Notes under the pieces: generated by a model | The model's input: only the letters and a program-made list of their open reading frames with translations | Databases searched by the model: none | Told to the model about the DNA's origin: nothing | DNA from: Bacillus sp. NP157 | Lineage (GTDB): Bacteria; Pseudomonadota; Gammaproteobacteria; Xanthomonadales; Rhodanobacteraceae | Assembly: GCA_018889975.1 (NCBI GenBank) | Contig: CP076546.1 | Span: 4,426,001-4,490,000 of the forward strand | Direction of reading: 5' to 3' | DNA: 64,000 bases | Program-made: the position numbers and the translations under genes | Shown here: in pieces, positions 28,050-36,514 of the stretch | Layout of the letters: each line of letters opens with the position of its first letter | Position numbering within the stretch: the stretch's first letter is position 1

Positions 28050-28634
28050 ATGCGCGCTCTCCGTTACGTCGCCCTCGCGGGCCTGCTCGCCGTCGCCGGC
28101 AATGCCGCCGCCGCCCCGGTCACCTACAAGCTCGACCCGGGCCACACCATGGTCCTGTTCAGCTGGAACCACTTCGGCTTCTCCAACCCGACCGCCAACC
28201 TCGGCAGCGTCGACGGCACCCTCGTCTATGACGAGAAGGACCCGACCAAGGCCACCGTCGAAGCCACCCTGCCGCTCACCGGCCTGGACACCTTCGTGCC
28301 GAAGCTGGACGAGCACCTGAAGTCGGCCGATTTCCTCGACGCCGCCAAGTTCCCGACCGTCACCTTCAAGAGCACCAAGGTCGCGACCGCGGGCAAGGAC
28401 AAGCTGAAGGTCACCGGCGACCTGACCGTGCACGGCGTGACCAAGCCGGTCACCCTCGACGTCACCCTGAACAAGATCGGCCCGCACCCGATGATGAAGG
28501 TGCAGACGGTCGGCTTCGACGCCACCACCACGATCAAGCGCTCGGACTTCGGCGTCGGCGCCTACGTCCCGAACGTGTCGGATGAGATCAAGATCCGCAT
28601 TACCACCGAAGCCCACGACGCCTCGGCCAAGTAA
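28050..28634 (+). CDS. YceI-family periplasmic lipocalin-like protein
   Basis: A 194-residue protein with a signal peptide cut at AAA|AP (about residue 22). The YceI pattern is clear: YKLDPGHTMVLFSWNHFGFS, HLKSADFLDAAKFPTVTFKS, VTGDLTVHGVTKPVTLDV and IKRSDFGVGAYVPNVSDEI. Family members bind polyisoprenoids such as ubiquinone in an open barrel. GCAGGAGC gives a strong ribosome binding site. It follows the nitroreductase by 71 bases and ends before a REP and a strong terminator. Confidence 0.93.
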   Translation: MRALRYVALAGLLAVAGNAAAAPVTYKLDPGHTMVLFSWNHFGFSNPTANLGSVDGTLVYDEKDPTKATVEATLPLTGLDTFVPKLDEHLKSADFLDAAKFPTVTFKSTKVATAGKDKLKVTGDLTVHGVTKPVTLDVTLNKIGPHPMMKVQTVGFDATTTIKRSDFGVGAYVPNVSDEIKIRITTEAHDASAK

Positions 28635-28648
28635 CGCTTTAGACGCAC

Positions 28649-28672
28649 TGTAGGAGCGCGCCTGCGCGCGAA
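28649..28672 (+). repeat. REP palindrome, forward copy
   Basis: A forward REP, 14 bases past the YceI gene stop; the terminator follows. Confidence 0.9.
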
Positions 28673-28684
28673 ACCTACAACGCG

Positions 28685-28721
28685 AAAAAACCGCCCCTCC
28701 CCCGAGTGGGCGGTTTTTTTT
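28685..28721. terminator. Bidirectional intrinsic terminator
   Basis: AAAAAACCGCCC pairs with GGGCGGTTTTTTTT around an 11-base loop, so T-runs exist on both strands. It sits 50 bases after the YceI gene, between two REP copies (28649 forward, 28800 reverse). Confidence 0.92.
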
Positions 28722-28799
28722 GTTCCGGTTACCCCTTTTCCAGGGGCCATACACCATTTTTTGAAAAGATCCGGTGCGCCGGGCCATCCCCCGCCCCCC

Positions 28800-28823
28800 T
28801 TCGCGCGCAGGCGCGCTCCTGCA
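28800..28823 (-). repeat. REP palindrome, reverse copy
   Basis: A reverse REP with CTCCTGCA in place of CTCCTACA. It pairs with 28649 across the terminator. Confidence 0.85.
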
Positions 28824-28906
28824 CGAGCGGGCCGACGCAGGGTCTGGTGCGTTCCTGCTAACATCATGGGCGTCCCCGGTTTCACCGCATCGCCCGGAGT
28901 TATCCC

Positions 28907-29113
28907 ATGCGCCCCAATCCCGCGGCCGCGCCGCTTATCCCGGCGAACGCCGAAAATCGTTACGAAGTGACGCACGCCGACCTTCCGCTGTCGTGCCCGA
29001 TGCCGGGCATGTACCTGTGGAATTCGCATCCGAAGGTGTACCTGCCCATCGTCGACGAGGGCGGCACCTCGAAGTGCTCGTACTGCGGCGCGAACTACGT
29101 ACTCAAAGACTGA
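28907..29113 (+). CDS. CHCC-type zinc-finger domain protein
   Basis: A 68-residue protein. The C-terminal half matches the zf-CHCC domain also found in the complex I accessory subunit NDUFS6: a first Cys in LPLSCPMPG, a His in NSHPKVYLPI, then CSYCGANYVL. It likely binds one zinc. GGAG lies upstream of the ATG. Such small genes commonly precede LPS-core genes or stand alone in beta- and gamma-proteobacteria. No biochemical role is established here. Confidence 0.85.
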   Translation: MRPNPAAAPLIPANAENRYEVTHADLPLSCPMPGMYLWNSHPKVYLPIVDEGGTSKCSYCGANYVLKD

Positions 29114-29173
29114 CCGGCCCGGGCGGGCACGCATCCTGCATCGCCCGCTAATTCCTCTCATCCGGACCGAAGC

Positions 29174-30313
29174 ATGGCCACCGTCTTCCCCTCCCGGACG
29201 ATGACCGTCGTACAACTGGTACCCGCCCTGCATTCGGGCGGCGCTGAGCGTTCGACCCTGGAAATTGCCAAGGCGCTGGTCGAGGCGGGGCACCGCTCGG
29301 TCGTGGTTTCCGCCGGTGGCCGGCTGGTCGCCCAGCTCGAAGCCGAAGGCAGCGAGCACGTCACGCTGCCGATCGGCCGCAAGTCGCTGGGCACGCTGTT
29401 CACCGTCGGCAAGCTGCGCCGCGTGTTGCGCGAGCTCAAGCCGGACATCGTCCATGCCCGTTCCCGCCTGCCGGGCTGGATCGGCTGGTGGGCAATGAAG
29501 GGCGTGAAGCCGCGCCCGCACTTCGTCACCACGGTGCACGGCCTGAACAGCCCGGGCCACTACAGCAGCATCCTGCTGCGTGGCGAGCGGGTCATCGTGG
29601 TCTCGCAGACGCTGCGCGACTACGTGCTGCGGCACTACCCGAACGACATCTCCACGGCACGCATCGCGGTGATCCCGCGCGGCGTCGACACCGAAGCGTT
29701 CCCGTACGGCTATCGCCCCGACGACTCCTGGCAGCGGGCGTTCTTCGAGGAATACCCGCAACTGGAAGGTGGGCCGCTGCTCACCCTGCCGGGTCGCGGT
29801 ACGCGCCTGAAGGGCCACGCGGACGCCATCGAGCTGATCGCCGACCTGCAACACCGGGCGATCGATGCGCGGCTGTTGTTGCTGGGCGCCGACGAACCGG
29901 GGCGCGAAGCCTACGTCGCCGAGATGCGTGAACTGATCCGTGCGCGTGGCCTTGGCGACAAGGTGGTGATCTCGCCGGCGCGTCCGGATATCCGCGACGT
30001 CTACGCCATGTCCAGCCTGGTGCTGCAGCTGTCGCAGCGGCCGGAGTCGTTCGGTCGCACCGTGGTCGAAGCGCTGGCGATGTGCCGCCCGGTCATGGGT
30101 TACGCGCACGGTGGCGTCGGCGAACTGCTGGCCGAACTGTATCCGGCCGGCCGCGTGCCGCTCGGCGACCGCGAACGCCTGGTCGAGCGCGCCGCGGAAC
30201 TGCTTCGCTTCGCACCGCCGATCCCGCCGCCGCGCAGCTACCGGCTGGTCGACATGCAGGCCGCCACCCTGGCGATGTACGCCGAGGTGGTCGAAGGCGT
30301 GCCGGCCGCGTGA
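29174..30313 (+). CDS. GT4-family glycosyltransferase (LPS core)
   Basis: A 379-residue GT-B enzyme. The N-terminal acceptor domain has VPALHSGGAERSTLEIAKAL. The C-terminal donor domain has IPRGVDTEAFPY, LPGRGTRLKGHADAIELIADL and the E-x7-E type motif in LSQRPESFGRTVVEALAMCRPV. It should add a sugar to lipid A core or a related envelope glycan. It begins the run GT4-waaL-GT2, and the ligase gene starts in its stop codon. An alternative start at 29201 (MTVVQLVPAL) would remove nine residues. Confidence 0.9.
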   Translation: MATVFPSRTMTVVQLVPALHSGGAERSTLEIAKALVEAGHRSVVVSAGGRLVAQLEAEGSEHVTLPIGRKSLGTLFTVGKLRRVLRELKPDIVHARSRLPGWIGWWAMKGVKPRPHFVTTVHGLNSPGHYSSILLRGERVIVVSQTLRDYVLRHYPNDISTARIAVIPRGVDTEAFPYGYRPDDSWQRAFFEEYPQLEGGPLLTLPGRGTRLKGHADAIELIADLQHRAIDARLLLLGADEPGREAYVAEMRELIRARGLGDKVVISPARPDIRDVYAMSSLVLQLSQRPESFGRTVVEALAMCRPVMGYAHGGVGELLAELYPAGRVPLGDRERLVERAAELLRFAPPIPPPRSYRLVDMQAATLAMYAEVVEGVPAA

Positions 30314-31590
30314 GTGGCGCGTCGCTCACGGCGAACCTGCGCGCCGGCCTGAAGTCCCCGTTGTTGCCCATCTGGCTGGTCCCGGCGCTGTTGCCGGTGG
30401 GCCGCAGCGCCGAGTTCGGCGTGTTCCTCTGCCTGGTTGGCAGCCTCCTGCTGCTGGTCCGCGAGCCGGGGGCGATCCGCCACCATCCCGGTGCGAAGCT
30501 CTTCCTGTGGTTGTTCGCCGCGTATGCCGGCGCCGCGCTGGTCTCGGCGGTGGATGCCGTTGCGCCCGGTAAAAGCTGGGGCACGGTCGCCGGCATCCTG
30601 CGCTTCGCGCCGCTGGGGATCTATACGTGTTTCGCCATGCGCCGGCCCGGCAAGGTCCGCAGCCTGTACATGGCCACGGCCGTGGTCGTGGCGATCTGGG
30701 TCGTGGATGCGTGGGTGCAGGCACTCACCGGCGTCGGCCTGGCCGGGCATTCCGATCCGGAGCGACTGTCCGGCATCTTCGGCCGCGACAACCTGAAGCT
30801 GGGACCCGCGCTTGCCGCGTGTTCGCCGTTCCTGCTCTGGGCGGCGGGCGAGCGCTGGGGTCGCCGCGGGCTGGTCATCGCCTACCTCATCACGCTGGGT
30901 CCGATCCTGCTGGCCGGCTCGCGCGCCTCGTGGCTCTGCTACGGCATCGTTGGCCTGGCCTTCCTCTGGCGTGAAGCCGGCAGCGCGAAACGCTTCCTCG
31001 TGGCATGCGCCGCGGGCGCGCTCGCCGTCGCCCTCGCCGGCACGCTGGCCTGGCAGGTCTCGCCGCGCTTCCGCGAACGCATCGCGCACACCTTGCCTGC
31101 GCTCAACGGCACCGAGGCCGGCGTCGACGCGGCCCTGACCGGTCGCCTCGGCATCTGGACGACCTCGCTGCGCATGTACGCGGCACACCCGATCAACGGC
31201 GTGGGCGTGCGCAGCTTCCGCGTCGCTTATCCGGCCTACGCCACGCCGGGCGACCACTTCCTCACCATCGAGAAGTGCTCGGACGGCGAGGGCGCCTGCC
31301 ATGCCCACCAGGTGCTGCTGGAAGTCGCCACGGAAACTGGCACGCTCGGCCTGCTGGCGTGGCTCGCGGCCGCGGTGCTGGCGCTGCGCGCCTGGTGGCG
31401 CGCCGGGGTGGAAGCGCGCGAGCGGGCGTTCCCGCCGTTCGTCGCCCTGCTGGCGATCCTTTTCCCGTTGAACACGCACATGGCGTTCTACTCCGCGTGG
31501 TGGGGCCTGCTCGCCGCGTGGCTGCTCTCGGTATGGTGCGCGGCGCTGTATGCCGACCTGGGGGATCCGGAGCCGCGGCATGCCGCGTGA
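30310..31590 (+). CDS. waaL: O-antigen ligase-family membrane protein
   Basis: A 426-residue polytopic membrane protein from GTG 30310, which overlaps the previous stop (GTGA). About ten hydrophobic segments are visible. The Wzy_C/O-antigen ligase signature lies in the large periplasmic loop: GRLGIWTTSLRMYAAHPING followed by VGVRSFR and HAHQVLLEVATETGTLGLLAW, with a conserved Arg and His. It joins an undecaprenol-linked glycan to lipid A core, or polymerises a glycan. Ligases and polymerases of this fold are hard to separate; the LPS-core context favours ligase. Confidence 0.82.
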   Translation: MSGASLTANLRAGLKSPLLPIWLVPALLPVGRSAEFGVFLCLVGSLLLLVREPGAIRHHPGAKLFLWLFAAYAGAALVSAVDAVAPGKSWGTVAGILRFAPLGIYTCFAMRRPGKVRSLYMATAVVVAIWVVDAWVQALTGVGLAGHSDPERLSGIFGRDNLKLGPALAACSPFLLWAAGERWGRRGLVIAYLITLGPILLAGSRASWLCYGIVGLAFLWREAGSAKRFLVACAAGALAVALAGTLAWQVSPRFRERIAHTLPALNGTEAGVDAALTGRLGIWTTSLRMYAAHPINGVGVRSFRVAYPAYATPGDHFLTIEKCSDGEGACHAHQVLLEVATETGTLGLLAWLAAAVLALRAWWRAGVEARERAFPPFVALLAILFPLNTHMAFYSAWWGLLAAWLLSVWCAALYADLGDPEPRHAA

Positions 31591-32374
31591 GCCGCTCTCG
31601 GTCGTCGTCACCACGTTCAACAACGCCGACACCATCGGTGCCTGCCTGGCCTCGGTCGCCTTCGCCGACGAGATCGTCGTGCTGGACTCCGGTTCGACCG
31701 ACCTGACCCGCCAGATCGCCGAGCAGGCCGGCGCGCGCGTGGCCGTGCAGCCGTTCGCGGGCTACAGCGCACAGAAGCAGGCCGCCATCGACCTGGCGAC
31801 GCATCGCTGGGTGTTGCTGCTGGATTCGGACGAGACCGTGCCGGCGGCCGCCGCGGCGTGCGTGCGCGAGGCGCTCGAATCACCGGCCGTCGCAGGCTAC
31901 GAACTGCTCCGCCGCGAATGGGTGTTCTGGCGCTGGCAGCCCGGCCGTGCGCGGCTGAACCACTACGTGCGCCTGTTCGATCGCACGCGCGCGCGGATGA
32001 GCGGGCACGAGGTGCATGAGAGCGTGGTGGTCGACGGGCCGGTGCGCCGGCTCGATGCGATCCTCGACCATCACGGCGAACGCGATATCGAAGGCCGCGT
32101 CGAGAAAGCCAACCGTTATTCGTCGTTGCAGGTACGCGACCGCCACGTCCGCGAACCTTCTGCCTTGCGCCTGCGCATGGTGGTGTATCCCACGGTGGCC
32201 TTCGTCCGCTATTACTTCGTGCGTGGCCACTGGCGGGGCGGCTGGGCCGGATTCATCGCGGCCCGCGTGCACGCGTTCTACGCCTTCCTCAAATACGCGA
32301 AGCTCTACGAGCTGCGCGTATCACGCCGCCATCGGCATGGCGGGACGGTAGAAGCCGAACGGCGCGACGACTAG
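31580..32374 (+). CDS. GT2-family glycosyltransferase (WaaE/KdtX-like)
   Basis: A 264-residue GT-A enzyme of the LPS-core beta-1,4-glucosyltransferase type. The nucleotide-sugar site is VVVTTFNNADTI..EIVVLDSGSTDLT, the metal-binding region is VLLLDSDETV, and the acceptor part includes WRWQPGRARLNHYVRLFDR and HEVHESVVV. The start lies 11 bases inside waaL. A basic helix (FVRGHWRGGWAGF) near the C-terminus suggests membrane association. The final 18 codons overlap the convergent YbjX-like gene by 54 bases. Confidence 0.9.
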   Translation: MPREPLSVVVTTFNNADTIGACLASVAFADEIVVLDSGSTDLTRQIAEQAGARVAVQPFAGYSAQKQAAIDLATHRWVLLLDSDETVPAAAAACVREALESPAVAGYELLRREWVFWRWQPGRARLNHYVRLFDRTRARMSGHEVHESVVVDGPVRRLDAILDHHGERDIEGRVEKANRYSSLQVRDRHVREPSALRLRMVVYPTVAFVRYYFVRGHWRGGWAGFIAARVHAFYAFLKYAKLYELRVSRRHRHGGTVEAERRDD

Positions 32375-33235
32375 CTCGCACGCTTCCTGGCGCAGCGCCT
32401 CGCGACGGCGGAACTCGCTGCGCCGCTTGCTCTCCACTTCGGCTTCGTCGCGCACCGGCTCGCGGGGTGGCAGGCGATAGAAACCATGGTCGGACAGTTC
32501 GCCACCGGCTTCGATCCAGAAGTTGTCGTAGTCGGCCTTCACCTTGTTGGCGATGCCAGCGAACACGTGGCGATCGTTACCGATGCCCAGCACGTTCTGC
32601 ACGTCGAAGGCGTCGGCCAGGGCACGCACCATCGACAGCAGCAGGTTCTTCGGGCGCAGGCCATGGCACTGCTTCGTCAACTCGCGCACGGCGTCGCGAC
32701 CGGCCTGGTTGGCTGCGCCCTGCAGGCAACCGATGACGATGCTGCGTCCGCCGTCCACGAACGAGAACTGCACGTACGACAGTTGCAGGCCGCTTTCGTC
32801 GGTCAGCGACAGGGCGAGCTCGCCCTCGCGGCCACGGCGGTACGGCGCCTTGAGGATCAACGACAGCTTGCTGCCGTCGCGCAGGGTCAGCTTGCCGGCC
32901 AGTACCTGGCGTTCGCGATACAGCATGTGGAACAGCGCGCGCGGGAAACGCGCCAGGGCGAAATCGTAGTGGTCGCGGATAGCCTGCAGGCGCTGCTCGA
33001 TCGTCCACGCCTTGCTGATGTAGCGGTGCTGGTAGCGTTCCACCAGCACGGTATCCAGCTCGGTGATGCCCGCCATCGCTGGCGACTCGAGGAAGCCCAG
33101 CCACTCGCCGTGCGCACGCCAGCGCGCGATGGAGCGGCCGCAGTACGAAGCGATGGCAGAGAAGGCGTGCGAGGACGAGCTATGCCAGGCGGCACGGCCG
33201 CGCAACGATCGCGCAAAGCGGAACAGGGACTGCAT
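32321..33235 (-). CDS. VirK/YbjX-family protein (DUF535)
   Basis: A 304-residue cytoplasmic protein. The DUF535 pattern is seen as ERYQHRYISKAWTIEQRLQA, ALFHMLYRERQVLAG, YVQFSFVDGGRSIVIGCLQG, and GIGNDRHVFAG.. with YDNFWIEAGGEL. VirK and YbjX homologues affect outer-membrane and LPS-related resistance or virulence traits in enterobacteria; the biochemical activity is unknown. Its place between LPS-core and lipid A genes fits. The C-terminus is highly charged (EVESKRRSEFRRREALRQEA). Confidence 0.85.
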   Translation of the reverse strand: MQSLFRFARSLRGRAAWHSSSSHAFSAIASYCGRSIARWRAHGEWLGFLESPAMAGITELDTVLVERYQHRYISKAWTIEQRLQAIRDHYDFALARFPRALFHMLYRERQVLAGKLTLRDGSKLSLILKAPYRRGREGELALSLTDESGLQLSYVQFSFVDGGRSIVIGCLQGAANQAGRDAVRELTKQCHGLRPKNLLLSMVRALADAFDVQNVLGIGNDRHVFAGIANKVKADYDNFWIEAGGELSDHGFYRLPPREPVRDEAEVESKRRSEFRRREALRQEACELVVAPFGFYRPAMPMAA

Positions 33236-33406
33236 GGGTAAGTCCGTTTCGTCGGGGAACGACGGACGTTTTACGCTGCGAATTTTTCGCCGGACTTTCG
33301 CGAAATGACGCGATTTAGCCGCGGTTGCCGCGTAGAAAGTTTCGGGAAAGTCCGGGGAAAGACTCGCCCTCCGACATGCCCCTGCGTCGCAGGTTGCCGC
33401 CCCGTT

Positions 33407-34333
33407 TCAGTAGATCTTCGGCTCGCCCGGCGGCCGGGTCTTGAAGCGCTTGTGCACCCACAGGTATTGCTCGGGCGCTTCGCGCACCATCTGCTCGATC
33501 TGCGCGTTGACGCGCGCGGTGTCGGCCGCGGCATCGTCCGACGGGATGCCTTCCATCGGGGCACCCAGGCGCATGGCATAGCCTGAATCGCCGGGCAGTC
33601 GGCGGTGGTAGAAAGGAATGACCACGGCACCGGACAGGCGGGCGAGGTGGTGGGTCGCGGTGATCGTCGCCGCACGTACGCCGAAGAACGGCACGAACAC
33701 ATTGTCCTTGCTGCGCATGTCCTGGTCGGGCGCATACCACAGCGTGCCGCCGGCTTTCAGGTAACGCACCGTGCCGCGGATGTCGTCCTTCTCGAACATC
33801 GCCGCGGCGTAGTGCAGGCGCGAGCGCAGCACGGCGAACTCGAACACGTCCGAATCCATCCGCCGGTACATGCCGGCGATGCGGATCCGTTGCGACACCA
33901 GCCGCGCGCACAGCTCCAGGTGCGAGAAATGGCCGCCGACCAACAGCACGCCGCGGCCGGCGGCACGGGCCGCCTCGAGGTGTTCCAGCCCTTCGACGGT
34001 GACCGGCACTTTGGCGATGGCGCGGTCCGAGCCCATCCAGCCCAGCGCGAACTCGGCCAGCATCATGCCGACGTCGCACAGGTTCGCGCGCACCAGCGCC
34101 TTCTGCTGTTCGGGATCGAGCTCGGGGAAGCACAGCGCGATGTTGGTGGCGGCGATCCGCCGGCGCTCGCGGTTGAGGTGCAGGGCGAGCCGCCCGGCGA
34201 GCCGGCCCAGGCCCATCAGCCAGCGGAAGGGCAGGTGGGCGATCAGCCAGATGACGCCGACACCCAGCCACGCCGGCCAGTTCCGCGGCGCGAGCAGGCT
34301 TCGGGTCAGGGCGGGGCGGGGCATACCGGGCAT
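33407..34333 (-). CDS. lpxL: Lipid A lauroyl-type acyltransferase (LpxL/HtrB)
   Basis: A 308-residue inner-membrane late acyltransferase of lipid A synthesis. The N-terminal membrane anchor (WLGVGVIWLIAHLPF) is followed by the H-x4-E catalytic motif GGHFSHLELC, then MDSDVFEFAVLRSRL and YAPDQDMRSKDNVFVPFFG. The start at 34333 gives the family length; the frame reaches 34378. It is divergent from waaA across about 65 bases, so lipid A acylation and Kdo transfer genes share a promoter region. Confidence 0.92.
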   Translation of the reverse strand: MPGMPRPALTRSLLAPRNWPAWLGVGVIWLIAHLPFRWLMGLGRLAGRLALHLNRERRRIAATNIALCFPELDPEQQKALVRANLCDVGMMLAEFALGWMGSDRAIAKVPVTVEGLEHLEAARAAGRGVLLVGGHFSHLELCARLVSQRIRIAGMYRRMDSDVFEFAVLRSRLHYAAAMFEKDDIRGTVRYLKAGGTLWYAPDQDMRSKDNVFVPFFGVRAATITATHHLARLSGAVVIPFYHRRLPGDSGYAMRLGAPMEGIPSDDAAADTARVNAQIEQMVREAPEQYLWVHKRFKTRPPGEPKIY

Positions 34334-34398
34334 GGCCGGCCATTGTAGCGGAGTGGGGCGGCTATACTGCCCGGCCACCGACGAATCCCGGGGAACGC

Positions 34399-35670
34399 GT
34401 GCTGCTGCGCCTGCTCTACAACCTGGCCATGTACCTGTTCACCCCGCTGGTGATGCTGCGCCTGATCGGCCGCGGCATGCGCTACGGCGATTACCACGTG
34501 CGCTGGCGCGAGCGCTTCGGCAGCTTCCGCGAGCCCCGGCTGGCGGGATGCCTGTGGGTCCACGCCGTGTCGGTGGGCGAGGTCAACGCCGCCGAGCCGC
34601 TGGTGAAGGCGCTGATGGAGGCCTATCCGCGCGCCCCGATGCTGGTCACCACGGTGACGCCTACCGGTTCGGAGCGGGTCCGCCAGCTGTTCGGCGATTC
34701 GGTCCACAGCGTCTACCTGCCCTACGACCTGCCGTTCGCCGTGAAGCGCTTCCTGCGTAACACCCGGCCGCGGCTGGCGGTGATCGTCGAGACCGAGATC
34801 TGGCCGAACCTGTACTTCGCCTGCCGCCGGCACGGCATCCCCCTGCTGATCGCGAATGCGCGGCTTTCCGAGCGCTCGCTCCGCGGCTATGCACGGATGA
34901 GCTCGCTGGTCCGCCGCGCCCTGCGCTGCGTCAGCCACATCGCCGCGCAGTCGCGCACCGACGCGGCGCGCTACCGCCTGCTCGGTGCCGAGCCCAGCCA
35001 GCTCACCGTCTGCGGCAACCTCAAGTTCGACATGCCGGTGCCCAGCGCGGCGCTGGAGGCCGGTACCGCGATGCGCGAAGCCTGGGGCCAGGGCCGCCCG
35101 GTGTGGATCGCCGCCAGCACGCACGAGGGCGAGGAGATGTGTGTGTTCGAGGCACACACCGAGGTGATGCGCCGGTTGCCCGATGCGCTGCTACTGATCG
35201 CGCCGCGCCACCCGGAACGCTTCAAGGCCGTGGAGGCCTCGGTGCGCAGCCTCGGCTTCAACGTCGCCACGCGTAGCGCCGACGGCGTGCCGGGCCACAA
35301 CACGCAGTGCTTCGTCATCGACTCGATGGGTGAGCTGCTGCGCTTCTTCGCCGCGTCCGACGTGGCGTTCGTCGGTGGCAGCCTCGTCTCCATCGGCGGG
35401 CACAACGTGCTCGAGCCCGCCGCGCTGGGCAAGCCCGTGCTGGTGGGGCCGTACACCTTCAACTTCGAAGAAATCACCCAGGCCCTGCTCGACGAGAGCG
35501 GCGGCCAGCGGGTCAAGGACGGCACCGAGCTGGGCGCCGAGGTCTTGTCACTGCTGCGCGATGGTACGCGCCGCGCGGCGATGGGTGCCGCCGCGAGGCG
35601 CGTGTTCGAGAGCGAGCGGGGCTCGGTCGGCAAGGTGATGAAGCTGGTGGATAAACTGCTACAGGAGTAG
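34399..35670 (+). CDS. waaA: 3-deoxy-D-manno-octulosonic acid (Kdo) transferase
   Basis: A 423-residue GT30 enzyme that attaches Kdo from CMP-Kdo to lipid IVA. The start is GTG with GGGGAA upstream. Signature regions are LWVHAVSVGEVNAAEPLVKA (with the catalytic Glu), TVTPTGSERVRQLF, ARLSERSLRGYARM, HEGEEMCVFEAH and FVGGSLVSIGGHNVLEPAALG. It has an N-terminal membrane anchor (YNLAMYLFTPLVMLRLI). Whether it adds one or two Kdo residues cannot be read from sequence. Confidence 0.96.
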   Translation: MLLRLLYNLAMYLFTPLVMLRLIGRGMRYGDYHVRWRERFGSFREPRLAGCLWVHAVSVGEVNAAEPLVKALMEAYPRAPMLVTTVTPTGSERVRQLFGDSVHSVYLPYDLPFAVKRFLRNTRPRLAVIVETEIWPNLYFACRRHGIPLLIANARLSERSLRGYARMSSLVRRALRCVSHIAAQSRTDAARYRLLGAEPSQLTVCGNLKFDMPVPSAALEAGTAMREAWGQGRPVWIAASTHEGEEMCVFEAHTEVMRRLPDALLLIAPRHPERFKAVEASVRSLGFNVATRSADGVPGHNTQCFVIDSMGELLRFFAASDVAFVGGSLVSIGGHNVLEPAALGKPVLVGPYTFNFEEITQALLDESGGQRVKDGTELGAEVLSLLRDGTRRAAMGAAARRVFESERGSVGKVMKLVDKLLQE

Positions 35671-35677
35671 CGGTGGC

Positions 35678-36274
35678 TTAGTCCATGTAGGGGGACGCGC
35701 CCACCGCGGAGTTGCACGAGAAGCGTGCCTCCACCTTCGTTTCGCCGTTGGCGCGCGGCACGCCATACGCAAAGCTGGCGAAGCGCACGCGCCGGCCGGC
35801 GTCGGCGCATGTCTGGTGGATGTGTGCCGTGATGGCCCCATGGGCGGCTCGCAGCGGCCCGGTGGCTTCGACCATGCCCGGCCTGGGCGGCATGCCGTTG
35901 CCGATGACCGGCGTGACAACGGGCGCGGGCGCATCGCCGACCGTGAGGTTCCCGGCATCGCCCATCAGATGACACGTGGCATAGCCGCTCATGCGCACTG
36001 CACCTTCGCGGGTGTCGAACTGGCTGCGCTTGGCGCCGTCGTGATACTCGGAGAGGACGCCATCGCGGTCATCGCATGCGGCCAGCATGGCGCGCCACAG
36101 GGCGCTGGCCACCTCGGCGTGGGGCGTGCCGAGGCGTGCTTTCTGCAGGATGTCGATCTCGATGGCGGAGACTGGCGCATGGCCGCTGACGCGCGGCGCG
36201 CTCGTGGCGACGGCGACGGCGGGAAGGGCGGCGAGCGTGAGGGCGAGCGAAAGGGCAAGACGGGATGAGGTCAT
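35678..36274 (-). CDS. Secreted hypothetical protein
   Basis: A 198-residue protein with a clear signal peptide (LALSLALTLAALPAVAVA, cut near ATS|AP). The mature protein has six cysteines and a regular spacing (CDDRDGVL, CHLMGDAGN, CADAGRR, CNSAVG), so disulfides are likely. No domain is recognised. It is convergent with waaA, with 7 bases between the stops, and its own 5' region has no close neighbour. Confidence 0.65.
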   Translation of the reverse strand: MTSSRLALSLALTLAALPAVAVATSAPRVSGHAPVSAIEIDILQKARLGTPHAEVASALWRAMLAACDDRDGVLSEYHDGAKRSQFDTREGAVRMSGYATCHLMGDAGNLTVGDAPAPVVTPVIGNGMPPRPGMVEATGPLRAAHGAITAHIHQTCADAGRRVRFASFAYGVPRANGETKVEARFSCNSAVGASPYMD

Positions 36275-36462
36275 CGGATTCTTCCTTGGGGTCGTGGCGC
36301 ACGAGGGTCCGCTCGTGCGGTGGGTCCCAGGCCACCGGTTTGGCCTGGCGAGGTCATTCTGCCGAAGCTTGTTGCGACTTGAAGTACGCGCATGCCGGGG
36401 GCATGCGTCAGTGAATCGGCTGCCGCGCTGTGGGCTGAACGCTACACGCTGGCGTCATGGCC

Positions 36463-36492
36463 AAAAAAAACGGCCCTTCCGGGCCGTTTTTT
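36463..36492 (-). terminator. Intrinsic terminator of tolC
   Basis: AAAAAACGGCCC-TTCC-GGGCCGTTTTTT, with T-runs on both strands. It lies 22 bases past the tolC-like stop on the minus strand. Confidence 0.9.
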
Positions 36493-36514
36493 CTAACGCT
36501 TAACCATTCACGCT

